The position numbers were made by a program, and so were the translations under genes. Shown piece after piece: positions 1-11,861 of a stretch of 64,000 bases of DNA. The DNA is taken from NCBI RefSeq assembly GCF_918797505.1, contig NC_092797.1, positions 18,551,372 through 18,615,371 of the forward strand, read 5' to 3'. This stretch comes from Bemisia tabaci. Lineage: Eukaryota > Arthropoda > Insecta > Hemiptera > Aleyrodidae. Position 1 is the first letter of the stretch. Every line of letters begins with the position of its first letter. The notes beneath the pieces are model-generated. The model ran no database searches. It was not told the origin of the DNA and was given only the letters and a program-made list of their open reading frames with translations.

Positions 1-28
1 CATTCCTGCATTTCAACGTAGATGGAAT

Positions 29-173
29 CCACGCCGAATAAATGTACGCACTTTTCGACTGCGACAGAAGATCCGCCATCTTGATTCTTGATTCTTGATT
101 TTCATTGCGTGTAAAAGTGACGTCAGGCGATCTTCTGTCGCAGTCTAGAGGTGAGTGAGCTTATTTGGCGTGG
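29..173. repeat. MITE-like inverted repeat, about 145 bp
   Basis: The ends CCACGCCGAATAA (29-41) and TTATTTGGCGTGG (161-173) are inverted copies with one mismatch. Inside them a perfect 16 bp inverted pair lies at 57-72 and 130-145 (GACTGCGACAGAAGAT and its complement). The unit has no coding capacity. It is probably a small non-autonomous DNA transposon. No target duplication was clear. Confidence 0.6.
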
Positions 174-202
174 ACTGTAATAATATTTATCAAGAGAGAT
201 TT

Positions 203-456
203 GGACCGCGTTAAGCAGAAAGGAACCAAGCCACATCAGCTGTTGCCAAATTTAATCGGCCAATTTAATTTTTTACATGAAAACGGCTGTGCGGATTTTC
301 GTGCTAATTTCAGTGAAAATTCTCCACGGTGCGAAGCAAATTCCTTAAAATTTTCAAGGAAATTCGAACAAACGTTCTCTTGTAAAACATTTTTACTGCC
401 CAGTTAAACTTGGCAATAGCTGATGTGGCTTGGTTCCTTTCTGATAAACTCGGTCC
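203..456. mobile_element. MITE family A, copy 1 (GGACCGCGTT ends)
   Basis: The terminal inverted repeats are about 45 bp long, from GGACCGCGTTAAGCAGAAAG on the left to CTTTCTGATAAACTCGGTCC on the right. The element is flanked on both sides by ATTT (199-202 and 457-460), a possible 4 bp target duplication. A second copy lies at 47,495-47,982. The short open frames across it arise from the repeat and are not genes. Confidence 0.7.
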
Positions 457-865
457 ATTTAGCCTTAGAAACTCGCTTCAATTCCACCGATTCATCCCCA
501 ATAAAAAACGGATTTTTCGAGCTAGAGCGCAAAAAAATGGCAACAATATCGGAGCGACGGTGACGGTAGCTTCGTTGGTGCGCTCAGCGTGACCGCGAAT
601 TTGCGGATCGCGATGCAACATCTGCCGCGCCGCGACGCTTGCTGCGCGCCGACCGCGTCACCTGGTGAGGAAGCAGGTCCACTTCCGCGGTTCGCTTGGA
701 CCAACTCCCTGAGATGCTGCTGCATGCCCCCTCTCCCTCCCCCGCTACCGTCTTTGCCTTTGTGACTAAACGCACCTTCAAAGGTCGATCCGCAGAGAGC
801 AACGACTCGAATAAATGCACAGACGAGGCGTGATACTTGAAGAGATCCCGCACTCGCCCAGTGCG

Positions 866-1004
866 GTGGCGATTCTTGAAAGATGGCAACGCTGTTTTTC
901 CTCTATTTAAATCCATTAAACATATCGATATTACTAAGAATTGATTGTTTTGCATACATTCAAATGGAGGTAAAACAACGTTGCCAACTTTCAAGAATCG
1001 TCAC
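866..1004. repeat. Short inverted-repeat element, divergent relative of family C
   Basis: GTGGCGATTCTTGAAAG at the left end is mirrored by CTTTCAAGAATCGTCAC at the right end, with one mismatch. Inside are subterminal GGCAACG/CGTTGCC words, an ATCGAT-like core and a TTTAAAT motif. The same layout is seen in the elements at 2,966-3,132 and 5,080-5,241, so it is probably a diverged member of that group. It has no coding potential. Confidence 0.55.
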
Positions 1005-1117
1005 TGTCCCAGTGGCGCGGCGAGGCGATACGAAAAATAAAGGGGATACAGTGATCTGAATTAGGGTTTTTGGAAATTCCATCAGCGTAAAATATACTAT
1101 TATATTCTTTATAAAAG

Positions 1118-1441
1118 CAGGTTGCCACAGAATTTATAAAGTGAAATTCCCTGACATTTCACTGACACATTTTGGTGAAATTCCTTGACATTTCCCTGAC
1201 ACATTTTGGTGAAATTCCCTGACAATTGAAGATATGATAAATGGTTAAGAGTACATACTTGAAAATAGTTTTCAGGCATAATTTGTAGTTCGAAATCTCA
1301 AACCCATTTTAGAGAGCAAATAAAGAAGTTATAACAAATTTTCCCTGACATTTTCGACATTTTCCCTGACAAGTCCCGGGTTTCCCTGACTTTTTAAAAT
1401 TCCCTGAAATTTCCCAGTTTTCCCTGACTGTGGCAACCCTG
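1118..1441. mobile_element. MITE family B, copy 1 (GTTGCCACAG ends, CCCTGACA-rich)
   Basis: CAGGTTGCCACAG (1,118-1,130) faces CTGTGGCAACCCTG (1,428-1,441). The interior is dominated by the word TTCCCTGACA. It includes a 34 bp direct repeat starting at 1,141, 1,175 and 1,209. A copy in the other orientation lies at 46,315-46,598. Confidence 0.65.
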
Positions 1442-1865
1442 TTCTAAGAGCCCCTCCCACTTTACTACAATCAGCACGATTAATGAATTCAGGGTATTGA
1501 GGACGAAGAATTCATATGATTTTAGAAAAAAACTGTCACAGGTGAAAAATTCAATGTAGATCCCCTTGGTTAAATTCTGAAAGCGCAAACCCAAAAGCGC
1601 AAATAAAGATCTGCGCTTTTGAGGTGGTGAGAGCAGGGAGTCGTTTTGATATTTAAGAGTTGGAGACAAGAAAAACTTTATCAACGTTAGAAATCTGATT
1701 GCAATATGAAGACATTTCATGATTTCGCGGTGTTAATAATAGTCTCGATTTGAAAGATAAACTAGCCTAAATATTGAGTAGACATGTTTGTGACAGTTGT
1801 TTGAAAATTCAAATCTTACTCTTTAATTTGAAGTTATAAGAGTAACGAGTAACGCATATTAATAC

Positions 1866-2372
1866 CAGAGGAGCGCCGCGCAGACCGCACCGTGTTTGGC
1901 GCAATGCGTGAAGTATTCTTACAGTCTTGTAGGCGCTATGCGTTTCACGTCGACCGCTGCTTACCGCACTGTTTTTGACGCAATGCGTGAGGTGTGCATG
2001 GAGTCTTATAGGCACAAATATGTGTTTCATGCTGACCAGCGCGCTGAGGGCTTCTCCTTTCCATCTCAAGCCCTCGTCATCATTGCTCTCTGCGCCGCGC
2101 CGCTCCAGGCTAAATTGCGTGTTTGGTTTTTCTCTCAACTAGACTAATGAAAAGCATTGTCTCTTGTATCACCGAAAGACGAACAAATTAGAAATTACTA
2201 TACTTTAACTCTCATGAAATGAGAGATTTTTTCGGCTTTTTTAATTTGTATTTTTTTTTCTGAATCAGATTTTTTTCTTGATACCTACATTTGAAAAAAA
2301 TTACAACATTTGCCGCCCCCTTTTGCCGCCATGGGTCGCGGCCCATGTGGCCACCCCCTAAATCCGGCCCTG
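1866..2372. mobile_element. Composite dispersed repeat with 79 bp minisatellite, copy 1
   Basis: It starts with two 79 bp tandem units (the word GCAATGCGTGA at 1,901 and 1,980). A unique segment ending near 2,170 follows, then a GC-rich tail at about 2,310-2,372 that ends AAATCCGGCCCTG. The same order recurs at 62,080-62,756, where the minisatellite has five units. The GGGCCGGATT-type terminus resembles ends of DNA transposons, but no transposase is present. The open frames here come from the repeat. Confidence 0.6.
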
Positions 2373-2965
2373 AGTATAAACGGAGAATGGAAAGCACTCT
2401 GTTATTTCGGATCCTTACGATCAGCCCGCCCGCCACCGCGCTGCGCTGCGGGTGAAGCGGTAAGTGTCTGGAGGGCCAAAACGCCTTTACTACCGTGTGT
2501 ATGCAACACGCACACCCGTGGAGTTCGAATAGTTGTATCCAGGCGGAACAATGAAATTCGCTCAGTGTTCGTCGCCTATGACAATAACTGAGGGAGAGAG
2601 CGCTTCGGTATGTTTCGTTTACACCTCAACTTAAGTTCGCCTATTGTACCGATGGAGTAAACTAATACCTACGAATTATCATGGCGACATTGTCAATTTT
2701 CCGACGAATGCATTGACTGTTCAAATATATTGATACGTTTCCACGAAATCGAAAAACGAGACGGACGTCAAGAGATGGTAGAGTCTGGCCGAAGCCAACT
2801 AAAAAAAAAAAAAATAAAAAAAAAAAAAACGACAGTAATACAGCCTGCAAGAAAATGAAAATTGCGAATGAAAGAGTGTCAAAGGACTTTATGATAACTT
2901 TAAAGATTATTACAGATCACATGATGATGTAATTCCGGATTTAATTCATACGAGGTTAACCTAAC
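2373..2965. other. Gene-free stretch with an A-rich simple tract
   Basis: No supported gene was seen. An A-rich tract lies at about 2,801-2,829. The open frames are short, overlap the simple tract or lack any family resemblance. Confidence 0.5.
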
Positions 2966-3132
2966 TCCATTGGCGGATCTAGAAAATTGGCAACATTGTC
3001 TTTTCTCTATTTAAACCTATAGAAAAGTATCGATCTTTGGAGGGGTCAGGTGCTCCGACAAGAATCGATTATTTAGCATAGGTTTAAATGGAGGAAATCC
3101 GGTGTTGCCACATTTCTGGACCCGCCTCTGCC
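2966..3132. mobile_element. MITE family C, copy 1
   Basis: The left side carries GGCGGATC...TTGGCAACATTGTC and a TTTAAACCTAT word. The right side mirrors these with ATAGGTTTAAATGGAGG...GTGTTGCC and GGACCCGCCTCTGCC. A GTATCGAT/ATCGATTA pair and the word AGGTGCTCCGACAAG lie in the middle. Near-identical copies lie at 5,080-5,241 and, interrupted, at 21,059-21,541. Confidence 0.7.
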
Positions 3133-4480
3133 TAGCTCTTTTTTGTAGAACTTGGCAACATGCGAGGAAACAGAGAATTGATTTAAAACAAATACGATGA
3201 CAGAATTGTCATACTGCCGGGAAGGAGGTAAGTATTCAGAGGCTTACGAGCTGGTTTTTGGACGACAGAGGTGAGAACAATATGTTCGCGGTTTTATCAA
3301 TGAAGTCTGGAGCGAGACTTCGTGAAGGCTGTTCGGAGCTTAATCACACGGGTCAAGATCGTTGAATCATTTTACTCCCTATAAGGCTCGCGTCTCCTCA
3401 AAATAAACTTTAAATATTCCACCCGTCCATGTGCAAATACTTTCACTCGGTCGATTGGTCAAGTGTCTCCACTTCCGAGACATAAATTAGCGTCGTTTCG
3501 GCACTTTTGGTAGAGGGGTTAGCTAAGTACATGGATATTTTAGCTAACTTTCTGTTTGTTAATGAAATAAAATTCACACGAAAGAACTGTAAGAGGTAGG
3601 GTGCTGAGGGAACGGTTATTTATGTTATGACACAAAACATACCACCGGTACACCATCAGTACCACCAGTAACATCCAGCCACCTTGATTAGGAAGGGACA
3701 TGGGGGCTTCGCAGATTTTTACTTCAAAAATGTCATGTACAGATTAACGCAAGGTGTACATTGTACAGTGTACACCCTATTTTTTGCCTCCTTTGTCCTT
3801 AATTTTCTGATGAAGAGGGGATTAATCCTCGGGCAGAGTTGCAAAATCAGTTTGCCATGAAACGCATAGAAACAGTAAGATCTTAATCTTGAAAAAAAAA
3901 AAATTCATTATTGAATTATCGGATAATTCATGCGGGTCGCACCCGCAGCCCTGAAAAATCGTTGAAATTCCATAGGAAACGAGATTTTACTTTTCAGCAA
4001 AATGAAATTTACCGAATGAAGTAGCCGTAAGATGAAAGGGGTTGCCAGTTAAAAATTTTACAAACTTTGCGCCTATAGCTTTTGTTAACGACAAAATCCA
4101 GCTCAATTTTCCGGCAAAACGAATCATCGAGCAAAAATGTTTGCAGCTTGCGAGGGTTTACAATTCACATTAACGTTAAATTGCAAACCCGCATCACAGC
4201 TGTCGATTTTTGGTGAAAACTCTTCAAATAACATGCACTTTACAGGCGTGAAAAGTATAAACCTCCTTAATAAAGATTTCATAGTAGAGAATCTTTGAAT
4301 TTATAAAAAGAGATTTAGACTATAAAAATGTAAAATATAAAAGTATAAAAATATGTAAACATATGTTTAGATTTTTCAAAATCACCATTAAACTTTTCAT
4401 CTTCATAATTTTTCTTGTCATAACTTTATAGCCTTCATTTCATAATTCTGATTTACTTTCCGCACACACCGATGCGATGC
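3133..4480. other. Gene-free stretch
   Basis: I see no conserved coding frame, RNA gene or clear repeat boundary. The stretch is AT-rich, with one GTACACC-rich segment near 3,640-3,780. Confidence 0.45.
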
Positions 4481-4482
4481 CT

Positions 4483-4500
4483 GGGGGGGGGGGGGGGGGG
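4483..4500. repeat. Poly-G run, 18 bp
   Basis: A homopolymer G tract sits immediately left of the family D element. Similar G runs occur at 7,941-7,958 and near 43,071-43,082. Their exact length is unreliable in assemblies. Confidence 0.8.
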
Positions 4501-4518
4501 CAGAGCAGTGGCTGATGA

Positions 4519-4663
4519 ATGATCGATTATCGATATTTCCCCATTTGAAGCTGTGGTAAAGAATCGATTATTAAGTTGTTCGTTGCGAACACCCTGTTTT
4601 CGACCCTTTTCCATAGGTTTAAATGGCAGATCAATCGATATATCGCAAAGCACGCCACGCCAC
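4519..4663. mobile_element. MITE family D, copy 1 (ATCGATTATCGATA ends)
   Basis: It starts GATCGATTATCGATATTTCC and ends near ATCAATCGATATATCGC plus CACGCCACGCC. It matches the segment at 42,163-42,340 over its whole length. The TATCGATA words resemble the insect DRE/DREF octamer, but they lie in the transposon's inverted ends. Confidence 0.65.
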
Positions 4664-5079
4664 CGGGACCAGAGAGCGGCGACCCAGAGAGTGAACGACT
4701 TGTCGTGCGCCATGGGCACCGTCCCGCACCGGTGATGGTTGTCAAATTGTGCTCGGAATCACACATAAAAAGCTATGTTCAGCCACAAAAGTCTCAAAAC
4801 TGGCAGCTGAGGACAAGTGAGTCAGAACTCGAGCCTATGACACCATAGGCATAGCCACGACAGAGCAGACGGAGGTGAGCAAGGTGCCATATCAAGCAAA
4901 ACGCACAGGAATCGGGTGACAGACATTTTCATATTTTGTGAATGAACTTATGCTGAACCAGATGCAGCGGCGAAAAACAGACAGGAAAGGCTTGCCTTTG
5001 CCGAGGACGAAATCAGCATCGACAAAGGTCATCGGCGGAGACTGGTCGCTCCAGGGGTGGGACCGCGACCGCCCGCGCC

Positions 5080-5241
5080 CCCATTTTCCAGCAAATTGGC
5101 AACATTGTTTTTTCCCTATTTAAACCTGTGAAAATGTATCGATTCTCGAAGGGGCCAGGTGCTCCGACAAGAATCGATTATTTAACATAGGTTTAAATGG
5201 AGGAAATCCTGTGTTGCCAAATTGCTGGATCCGCTCCTGCC
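5080..5241. mobile_element. MITE family C, copy 2
   Basis: It matches copy 1 at 2,966-3,132: AAATTGGCAACATTG, TTTAAACCTGT, GTATCGATTC, AGGTGCTCCGACAAG, ATAGGTTTAAATGGAGG and GTGTTGCC, ending GGATCCGCTCCTGCC. It has no coding potential. Confidence 0.7.
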
Positions 5242-5444
5242 ATTTTCAAGCGTTTCCCTGACTAAACAGTGGAGGATGATCAGTGAGCGGAGAGTATTTC
5301 TCACACAGAGGGATCGTGGGGAAACTCATGAAAAAATTACGCCAGAGAGAGAAAAATACACGAAAAAATGTATTTCCATACATGAAAGAAGAACTCGGAC
5401 AAACGTGCATAATTGCGCGGGGTAAAATAACTAAAGATAAACGG

Positions 5445-5474
<30 letters not shown>
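5445..5474. repeat. Poly-A run, 30 bp
   Basis: This is an uninterrupted A tract. It creates artificial lysine-rich or phenylalanine-rich open frames on the two strands. Confidence 0.9.
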
Positions 5475-5476
<2 letters not shown>

Positions 5477-5838
5477 TGTAAAACAGTTTATGAAGAGAGT
5501 AATGCGAAATTCGTTTGAGACGAGATTTTTTTTTTAAAACTTTCATGCTTGAAAACTCCGTAAAAATTATGGACAAATTGTTCCAGATATGATTTTTTTT
5601 CTTTTTCTCACGACTTTCACGGGCATTTTAAATTATTATCATTTTTTTTTTATTTGCTATTTGCAACCATTTTCGTTACGTGGCGCCACAAGCCGTGCCT
5701 AGCTCGTAACCTAATGAAAAGACGCCTTCCTTTTTTCACAATTTTTACGGGCAATTTTAAGTTTTAAAAAAACGGATTAATTTTTTTAGATTTTACAATT
5801 CGTTTCTCCTTGATACCCAAACAGTCTCTCAGTTAACC

Positions 5839-6062
5839 TTTCTTACACAGAACGCCGTATGAGCCTTTACGGATTTTCGAGGAAACTGCTGGATATTTTT
5901 TGTCCAATTTTTTAGACAACTTTGTACAGAATTCAATCTAAAATATCTCAAAATTCTAAGGAGAGATTTGCAGAACTTTCTCATAAAATACATATTTTAT
6001 CCGGGGAAATTTGGCAACTCTTGAATGTTCATACGGCGTTCTTCCCTCAGCACGACGACAGT
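5839..6062. mobile_element. MITE family E, copy 1 (AACGCCGTATGAGC ends)
   Basis: GAACGCCGTATGAGCC on the left is mirrored by TTCATACGGCGTTCTTCC on the right, with a subterminal TTTGGCAACTC on the right side. Four further copies lie at 53,965-54,218, 56,299-56,910, 59,327-59,579 and 63,244-63,496. The termini of this copy are more worn than those at 59,327. Confidence 0.65.
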
Positions 6063-6749
6063 TCTGCTGGCTGTCATTCCCTCATACCCTCATCTCTTGT
6101 TCAACACTGTTCCAAACCAGACCCAACTTGTCCAATCTATCTTAAATTAAGAGCCAATTTTTTCGATTCGTGATATCGGGACGAAATTAATTAAGCTACA
6201 GAGCAGGAAGGGGCTATCGATGACGTTTTCAGCAATAATATATACCTAAAAGGGGGTTAAGGTGCTTTAAATACCTATTTCCTTGATTTTTGCGACCATA
6301 GAGTTTTTCCTTGATAGAAGGGCGGTCATCATGAGTTTTTCTGTTATCGTCGCGGTATTTTTTGGTTGTAAAAAACCGGTTACCGGTAACAAGAAGCTAA
6401 ATGAGAACGAAGTTTTGAGTACTTAGTCTCAAACAGTTTTTACTTCTGCTTGAATTAAATACCTACTGTAAATGCTTCTACGTTTCGAGTATAACCCTTC
6501 ATTTAAAATCTTAGTCGCCTCATTGACCGTTGATTTCGGGTAAAGTAGACTAAAAATAATTCTGTACATGATGGCTCACGAACATTGGGTTTAGCAAAAA
6601 ATATGCCTACGTTAGGTGACATTAAAATTTTAGGAGTATCTCGTTATCTACGGATTCAATTTTAAAAAGGCTAGGATGACATGCAGTACTGTTTCAGGAA
6701 ATTGCTTGCCACGGGTATTACATGCAGTACAAGTATAATCCAGTTATTG

Positions 6750-6783
<34 letters not shown>

Positions 6784-7624
6784 AGTTTCCCGAAGACGGT
6801 CATAATTTACGAAACCCAACGAAGAGAAAGTTATTTAGGTACGAGGAAATTGAGCTCGTTTGGTGAGAAAATCATATAACTCACTTAAATCGTCCGCCAA
6901 TCAGAGGACGATATGACTAAACCGAAACAGTGAAACCAGGGGAACAAGTTTTTCCACTTTCAGAGTTGCACATTACTTGGTCATGTGCTCAAATTAATAA
7001 AGTTTGCTTGAAGAAACAGGGTGAGATATAAAATACATTTATTTCCGATCGGTGCTCTAGCTAATTTGGCTACTTACACCTTTAATGTAAAATCACAAGA
7101 TAAATTTTAAAATAAAAGAGATAAAAGAAGCAGAGAAAGAAGCCGATACTATGGAAGCGGTGGCGCGGAAAAACCATACAAAATTCTTGAGTAAAATCCC
7201 TGAAATTTCATTTTTCACAGTGAATTTCAAAGACTTTGAATTGGAATAAGGATCCTTACCCCGGAATGAGACAACCGTCCGTCTGCGACAGAAAAGCATC
7301 GCTTTCGGCTTTGGTGCAAGTCACGAACATAATTAGAGGGTATCACGTGTGCTCACATTCGAAAGGACGAAACGATACCGATTCGGAGGAGAAAACTGTT
7401 GGCGAACTGAGCAGACCGGCATGACATCGCTGATGTGCAGAGCAGAGAACAAGGTCCACTGCTGCGCTCTGACGGAGCAGATCATAAATCATGACAGCGG
7501 CCTCGACGCGGATTGGGCGATGAACGTATGGCGGGAGAAAAAGAGCGCGCGAAATTTAAATCGACGCGTCTGTACCTCCTTGTCCGTCGAAACGTTGCCG
7601 CTTCGCGCTTGTAGCACTTGCGTG
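6063..7624. other. Gene-free stretch with poly-T tract
   Basis: No conserved gene was found. A T26 run at 6,751-6,776 is followed directly by A8. The plus-strand frame at 7,349-7,891 crosses into the local tandem duplication and shows no recognisable domain. Confidence 0.45.
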
Positions 7625-8046
7625 GAGAATATGGTGTCTGCAATATTCTTAATTTTCTCGGATGAAAATCTGAGATTTGCTTCCGCGTTTTTCCGAAAAA
7701 AAAAACAAGATTTTCTCAAAAGTTGGGGGGGGGGGGAGGGGGAGAGATCAAATTTTTCATTTATTGTCTCGCTTTTAAAGCTCAGTCGACAGAGCAAACC
7801 TACCAATTTTAAACCTAAATCTAGCTCGGAATGGGGAGAATATGGTGTCTGCAATATTCTTGATTTTTTTAATTTCCCTGAAATTTCCTGATTTCTACTG
7901 ACTTCTTGGATGAAAATCTAAGATTTTCTCCAAAGTTACCGGGGGGGGGGGGGGGGGGAATCAAATTCTTCATTTAGTCTTGCTTTTAAAGCCCCGTCTA
8001 CAGAGAATACCAATTGAAGCCTGAATGTAGCTCAGAATGGGGAGAA
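7625..8046. repeat. Local tandem duplication, period about 210 bp
   Basis: GAGAATATGGTGTCTGCAAT starts at 7,625 and again at 7,836. The following blocks (G-rich run, TCAAATT-TTCATTTA, CTTTTAAAG, GAATGGGGAGAA) recur in the same order until 8,046. The second copy contains an 18 bp G run (7,941-7,958). The open frames on both strands here come from the repeat. Confidence 0.75.
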
Positions 8047-8220
8047 AAGAAATATCCGGTTTTTAGCGACAATTCTCTGATTTTATGTTGGAAACAATCT
8101 TCACAATGGGAAGTTTGGATATCAACTTCTGGACGAGATAAGAACAAGCATTTTAAACAATGGTCAAATGGAAATTTGATGTCGTTTGTACTTTCGCCAT
8201 TTAACTTATCTTAATTTTAA

Positions 8221-8530
8221 ACACTTATATGCATTATTAAGAAACTGATTTCCAGACTTCCCATGTGTGAATCATTTGTTTCTAGATTCTGAGCAGAAAA
8301 TATGTTATGTAGTGCTTTATTTCATACCTTGTCAAGAGGTTCATTATTAGAACTAGTAATACTGCTGCTTCCAAACACTTCTAAGCATTATTAAGAAACT
8401 GATTTCCAGACTTCTCATATGTACATAATTTCCCTCTAGATTCTGAGCAGAAAATATGTTACGTAGTGCTTTATTTCTATTTCATACCTTGTCAAGAGGT
8501 CCATTATTAGAACTAGTGATATTGATCTAT
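8221..8530. repeat. Local direct duplication, about 155 bp unit
   Basis: The segment from GCATTATTAAGAAACTGATT through TATTTCATACCTTGTCAAGA occurs at about 8,231-8,340 and again at about 8,385-8,500. The second copy has a small TATTTC duplication. Related sequence flanks the LINE at 26,957-30,131, so this is part of a dispersed repeat. Confidence 0.7.
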
Positions 8531-10191
8531 TACTTTTAATGCCTGCTTGCAAATTAATTAACATTAGGACTTCAACTTTTTTGTAACTTCAACTTCTGAG
8601 AAACTGCCAATTTAGCTGGGCACTTGCCAAGGTGGTACTTATGGTACACAGTAAAAATAGCTATCAATTACATTTATTCCGTGATTACCTTTATTCTTAA
8701 GATTAGGTCTGATCTAACCACGATGCATTGTAGGAAAGCCAAGAAGTTGGATGAGTAAGTACAAACTTCGATAAAAACAATCACAGTGTTTATTTCTGAA
8801 ATATATTTCTCTTCAATACAAAAGCTCCATGATTATGACAGCTCCCGTCAAACATAAACCCTTTCACCAAAAAATAGGAAATAGGAAAATTTAATTTAAA
8901 AAAACACTGGAAGCAGAAACAGCAGCTTGGCATTTCAATGATTTCTGCTTATAAACTGTACTACGTTTAGGCACAGATTTAAGAGCATTACTTAAAATAA
9001 TTCAAAAGAAATTGTTCAATATTTTACCACGGCAAAATCAACTGAGTGGAGTTATGTAATAGATGCAATTTATGTATGTTTTTATCTCTTTGTATTATCG
9101 TGATCTAGTTAAAAAATTGACTGAAAATTACAAAAAGTGAGTGGTACAGTATAAGTTAAATCTTTAAGATTTTTCCCATTTCTAAATTTGAAAGCTGAGC
9201 CAAATGATTTAGATCTATCAGTGAACAAGTCTTTGCGTGTACGTCACATGATTCACGAAAATCCATGAATAACTTTTTGCATATTCAGCAGCATGTATTT
9301 TTAAACAAATTTAAAGGCATAACATGAAACAGTCAAGAATGGGATGTTTTTTCAATAAACCAGAGGAAGAAAATGAGGTAAAACTAAATTACTTTCTTGT
9401 AAAGTTGGAAAACTTAAGTTACCCTTCCAGACATGGGTTAAAAAAAAGATTTCATGCTAGAATGATATCTACCTACTGAAACAATATTTTGAGACAAAGC
9501 ATGAAAAAATGACTGTCTAAAAACCTGAAACTTATTCAGCATTGCCAACAAGCTAAATTGGCAGTTTAGACAACCTCAAATCCTGAGTAAATGTGAGACG
9601 TTTTATTGAAGAAGGGAGAGAAAGTAATATGATCGTTTTCAGAGTGTAAATGTGTCCTCGGTGTGATTTTTCGTAAAATTTTCATTCCAAAGAACACTTA
9701 ACAGAGGAATCTTGGTGGGAGATCTTTGTCATTTAAACCCAGATCCAGATTTACTACACTACTTTTTTTTTTCATTTATTCATGGATAGATGTTTTTTCA
9801 CCAAAAATTCTCTCAGCTATTTCTTCCTTTTTACCTCCTTGGGATACCTGCTTTCTATTTAAACTCTCATTACTTTAGTGGATTGTGAGCCAAAACTACA
9901 TATGTAGACACTAAAAATAGCCTTTGAACATCCTACTTTTCTTGTTTAAACACTGCTAATAATTCTTTATCTCAACCACACAGTCACAAATCAGGTATGA
10001 GTACCTGTAGAAAGGTTCAAATTTCATGCTCATTTGTAATAAGCCAGGAGTGATTAGTCAAAGATCCATTTTGATTCAGAACAATAGAAATCAGAGGGAA
10101 GTGAGGCAAACATATTTCACAGACTTCGGTCATTTTATTACCATCTCTTAAAATATTACTGTTTGAAATTATTGTACTTCATCAAAAATAT
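8531..10191. other. Gene-free AT-rich stretch
   Basis: No open frame of useful length, RNA gene or clear repeat boundary was seen. Confidence 0.5.
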
Positions 10192-10193
10192 TA

Positions 10194-11189
10194 CAGGGTG
10201 ATCCAAAAGTCCCTTCCACCCCCTCTAACTTTTTACCTAATTGAGGTAAAGATTTGAAACTTGAGGGACATTCCTAGATCAAAGGGAGCTACTTTTTGGC
10301 CCCCCTAAAATTTTCAGGGGGGCCCCCCTTGGGGGGCAACGACCCCCAACTTTTAATTTTCAAATGGGAAGACCCCCTTTGTGATAGCTCGTTCGAAAGA
10401 GCATAAAAAAAGAAAACTTTTCGCGCAAACCCGAAGTCAATATCTCAAACCGTTTCAAAATGGCGGCCGGTTAAAGTTCAAAATGGCCGAAAATTCACAC
10501 CGGTTATTTGTCGATGGATTTGCGCGAAAATCGGTAAATAGGGGTATTTTGACACGAGAAAAACGAATTTGACGTTAGATTTTCAAAAAAACCGAAATTT
10601 CCAAAATGGCCGCCGGTTAAAGTTTTAAATGGCCGAAAATTGTCACCTCGGTTTTTTGCTGATGGATTTGCCTAAAACTTGAAATTTGAGAGTATTATGG
10701 CATAAGACAAACAAATTTGAACTTAGATTTCTAAAAAAATCAATTTTTGGTCATTTTGAACTTTAACCGGCGGCCATTTTGGAAATTTCGGTTTTTTTGA
10801 AAATCTAACGTCAAATTCGTTTTTCTCGTGTCAAAATACCCCTACATACTGATTTTCGCACAAATCCATCGACAAATAACCGGTGTGAATTTTCGGCTAT
10901 TTTGAACTTTAACCGGCCGCCATTTTGAAACGGTTTGAGATATTGACTTCGGGTTTGCGCGAAAAGTTTTCTTTTCTTATGCTCTTTCGAACGAGCTATC
11001 ACAAAGGGGGTCTTCCCATTTGAAAATTAAAAGTTGGGGGTCGTTGCCCCCCAAGGGGGGCCCCCCTGAAAATTTTAGGGGGGCCAAAAAGTAGCTCCCT
11101 TTGATCTAGGAATGTCCCTCAAGTTTCAAATCTTTACCTCAATTAGGTAAAAAGTTAGAGGGGATGGAAGGGACTTTTGGATCACCCTG
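10194..11189. mobile_element. 996 bp foldback (long inverted repeat) element flanked by TA
   Basis: The left arm starts CAGGGTGATCCAAAAGTCCC at 10,194. The right arm ends with its complement at 11,189. TA flanks both sides (10,192-10,193 and 11,190-11,191), as for Tc1/mariner-type insertion. The arms are about 430 bp and nearly identical. They include a mirrored GGGGGCCCCCC block and the repeated phrase AAAATGGCCGCCGGTTAAAG. The roughly 130 bp between the arms is a diverged second copy of an arm segment, so the element also contains an internal tandem duplication. The 63-residue frames on opposite strands (10,381-10,572 and 10,811-11,002) are the same repeat read twice. Confidence 0.85.
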
Positions 11190-11861
11190 TATTCTTCTGA
11201 TGCTCGAGATGGTGGTATGAAGTCATTTACTATTCAAAAGGTGGACTTTTAAGACTTCAGGACTAAAACATGAGCTGCACAGTCAGTAATCAACATTCTG
11301 ATCACGATTGGCTTTGTACAAAGGCTGCATAGGTTGATGCAGTTCATTAGACAATTTTAATATCTAGTTTTTCTGTAAAAGAAACATAGAATTTCTGTTG
11401 GGAATAACAAAGGACTTACAGGTACTGCTGATTTCAATTGGTGATTGTGGAGTGTGTCTCTTTGTTGAGGCAGTAAATCAAATATTAATATGTATTAAAA
11501 TCACAGTACTTTGGGAATGGCTGAAACAAAAAAAGGAGAGGAAATATAATTTATTGACATAGTTCTTGTTGGGAAGGTTATGTAACAAATTTACTCTATC
11601 AAAAAAGAGTAAAATATTCTTTGACCTTAACATCAATTCTCACATTCAGCAATATCAGCATGGCCTATTCTGCTGTGCTAAGTCGGTAGGACCACATTTC
11701 GCAATTAGGCACTACAATTGCAGGCTCATCTATTAAAGCATCTACATATCTGCATAGGGAAATTTATGGCACATTTGCTATGTCTAACATGAGCCAGTAA
11801 AAGTTACTAATTGCAAATTGCAATCCAGTTAGCAGAAAGTTTTCAGTAAAAGGCAAATGGA
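11190..11861. other. Gene-free stretch
   Basis: No coding, RNA or repeat signal was seen between the foldback element and the family F MITE. Confidence 0.5.

Noticed and set aside
5283..5537. Lysine-rich 84-residue frame
   Set aside because: It runs through a 30 bp poly-A tract; low complexity.
10381..11002. Two nearly identical 63-residue frames on opposite strands, as a duplicated small gene
   Set aside because: They are the two arms of the foldback element; the similarity is from the inverted repeat and there is no start context or family match.
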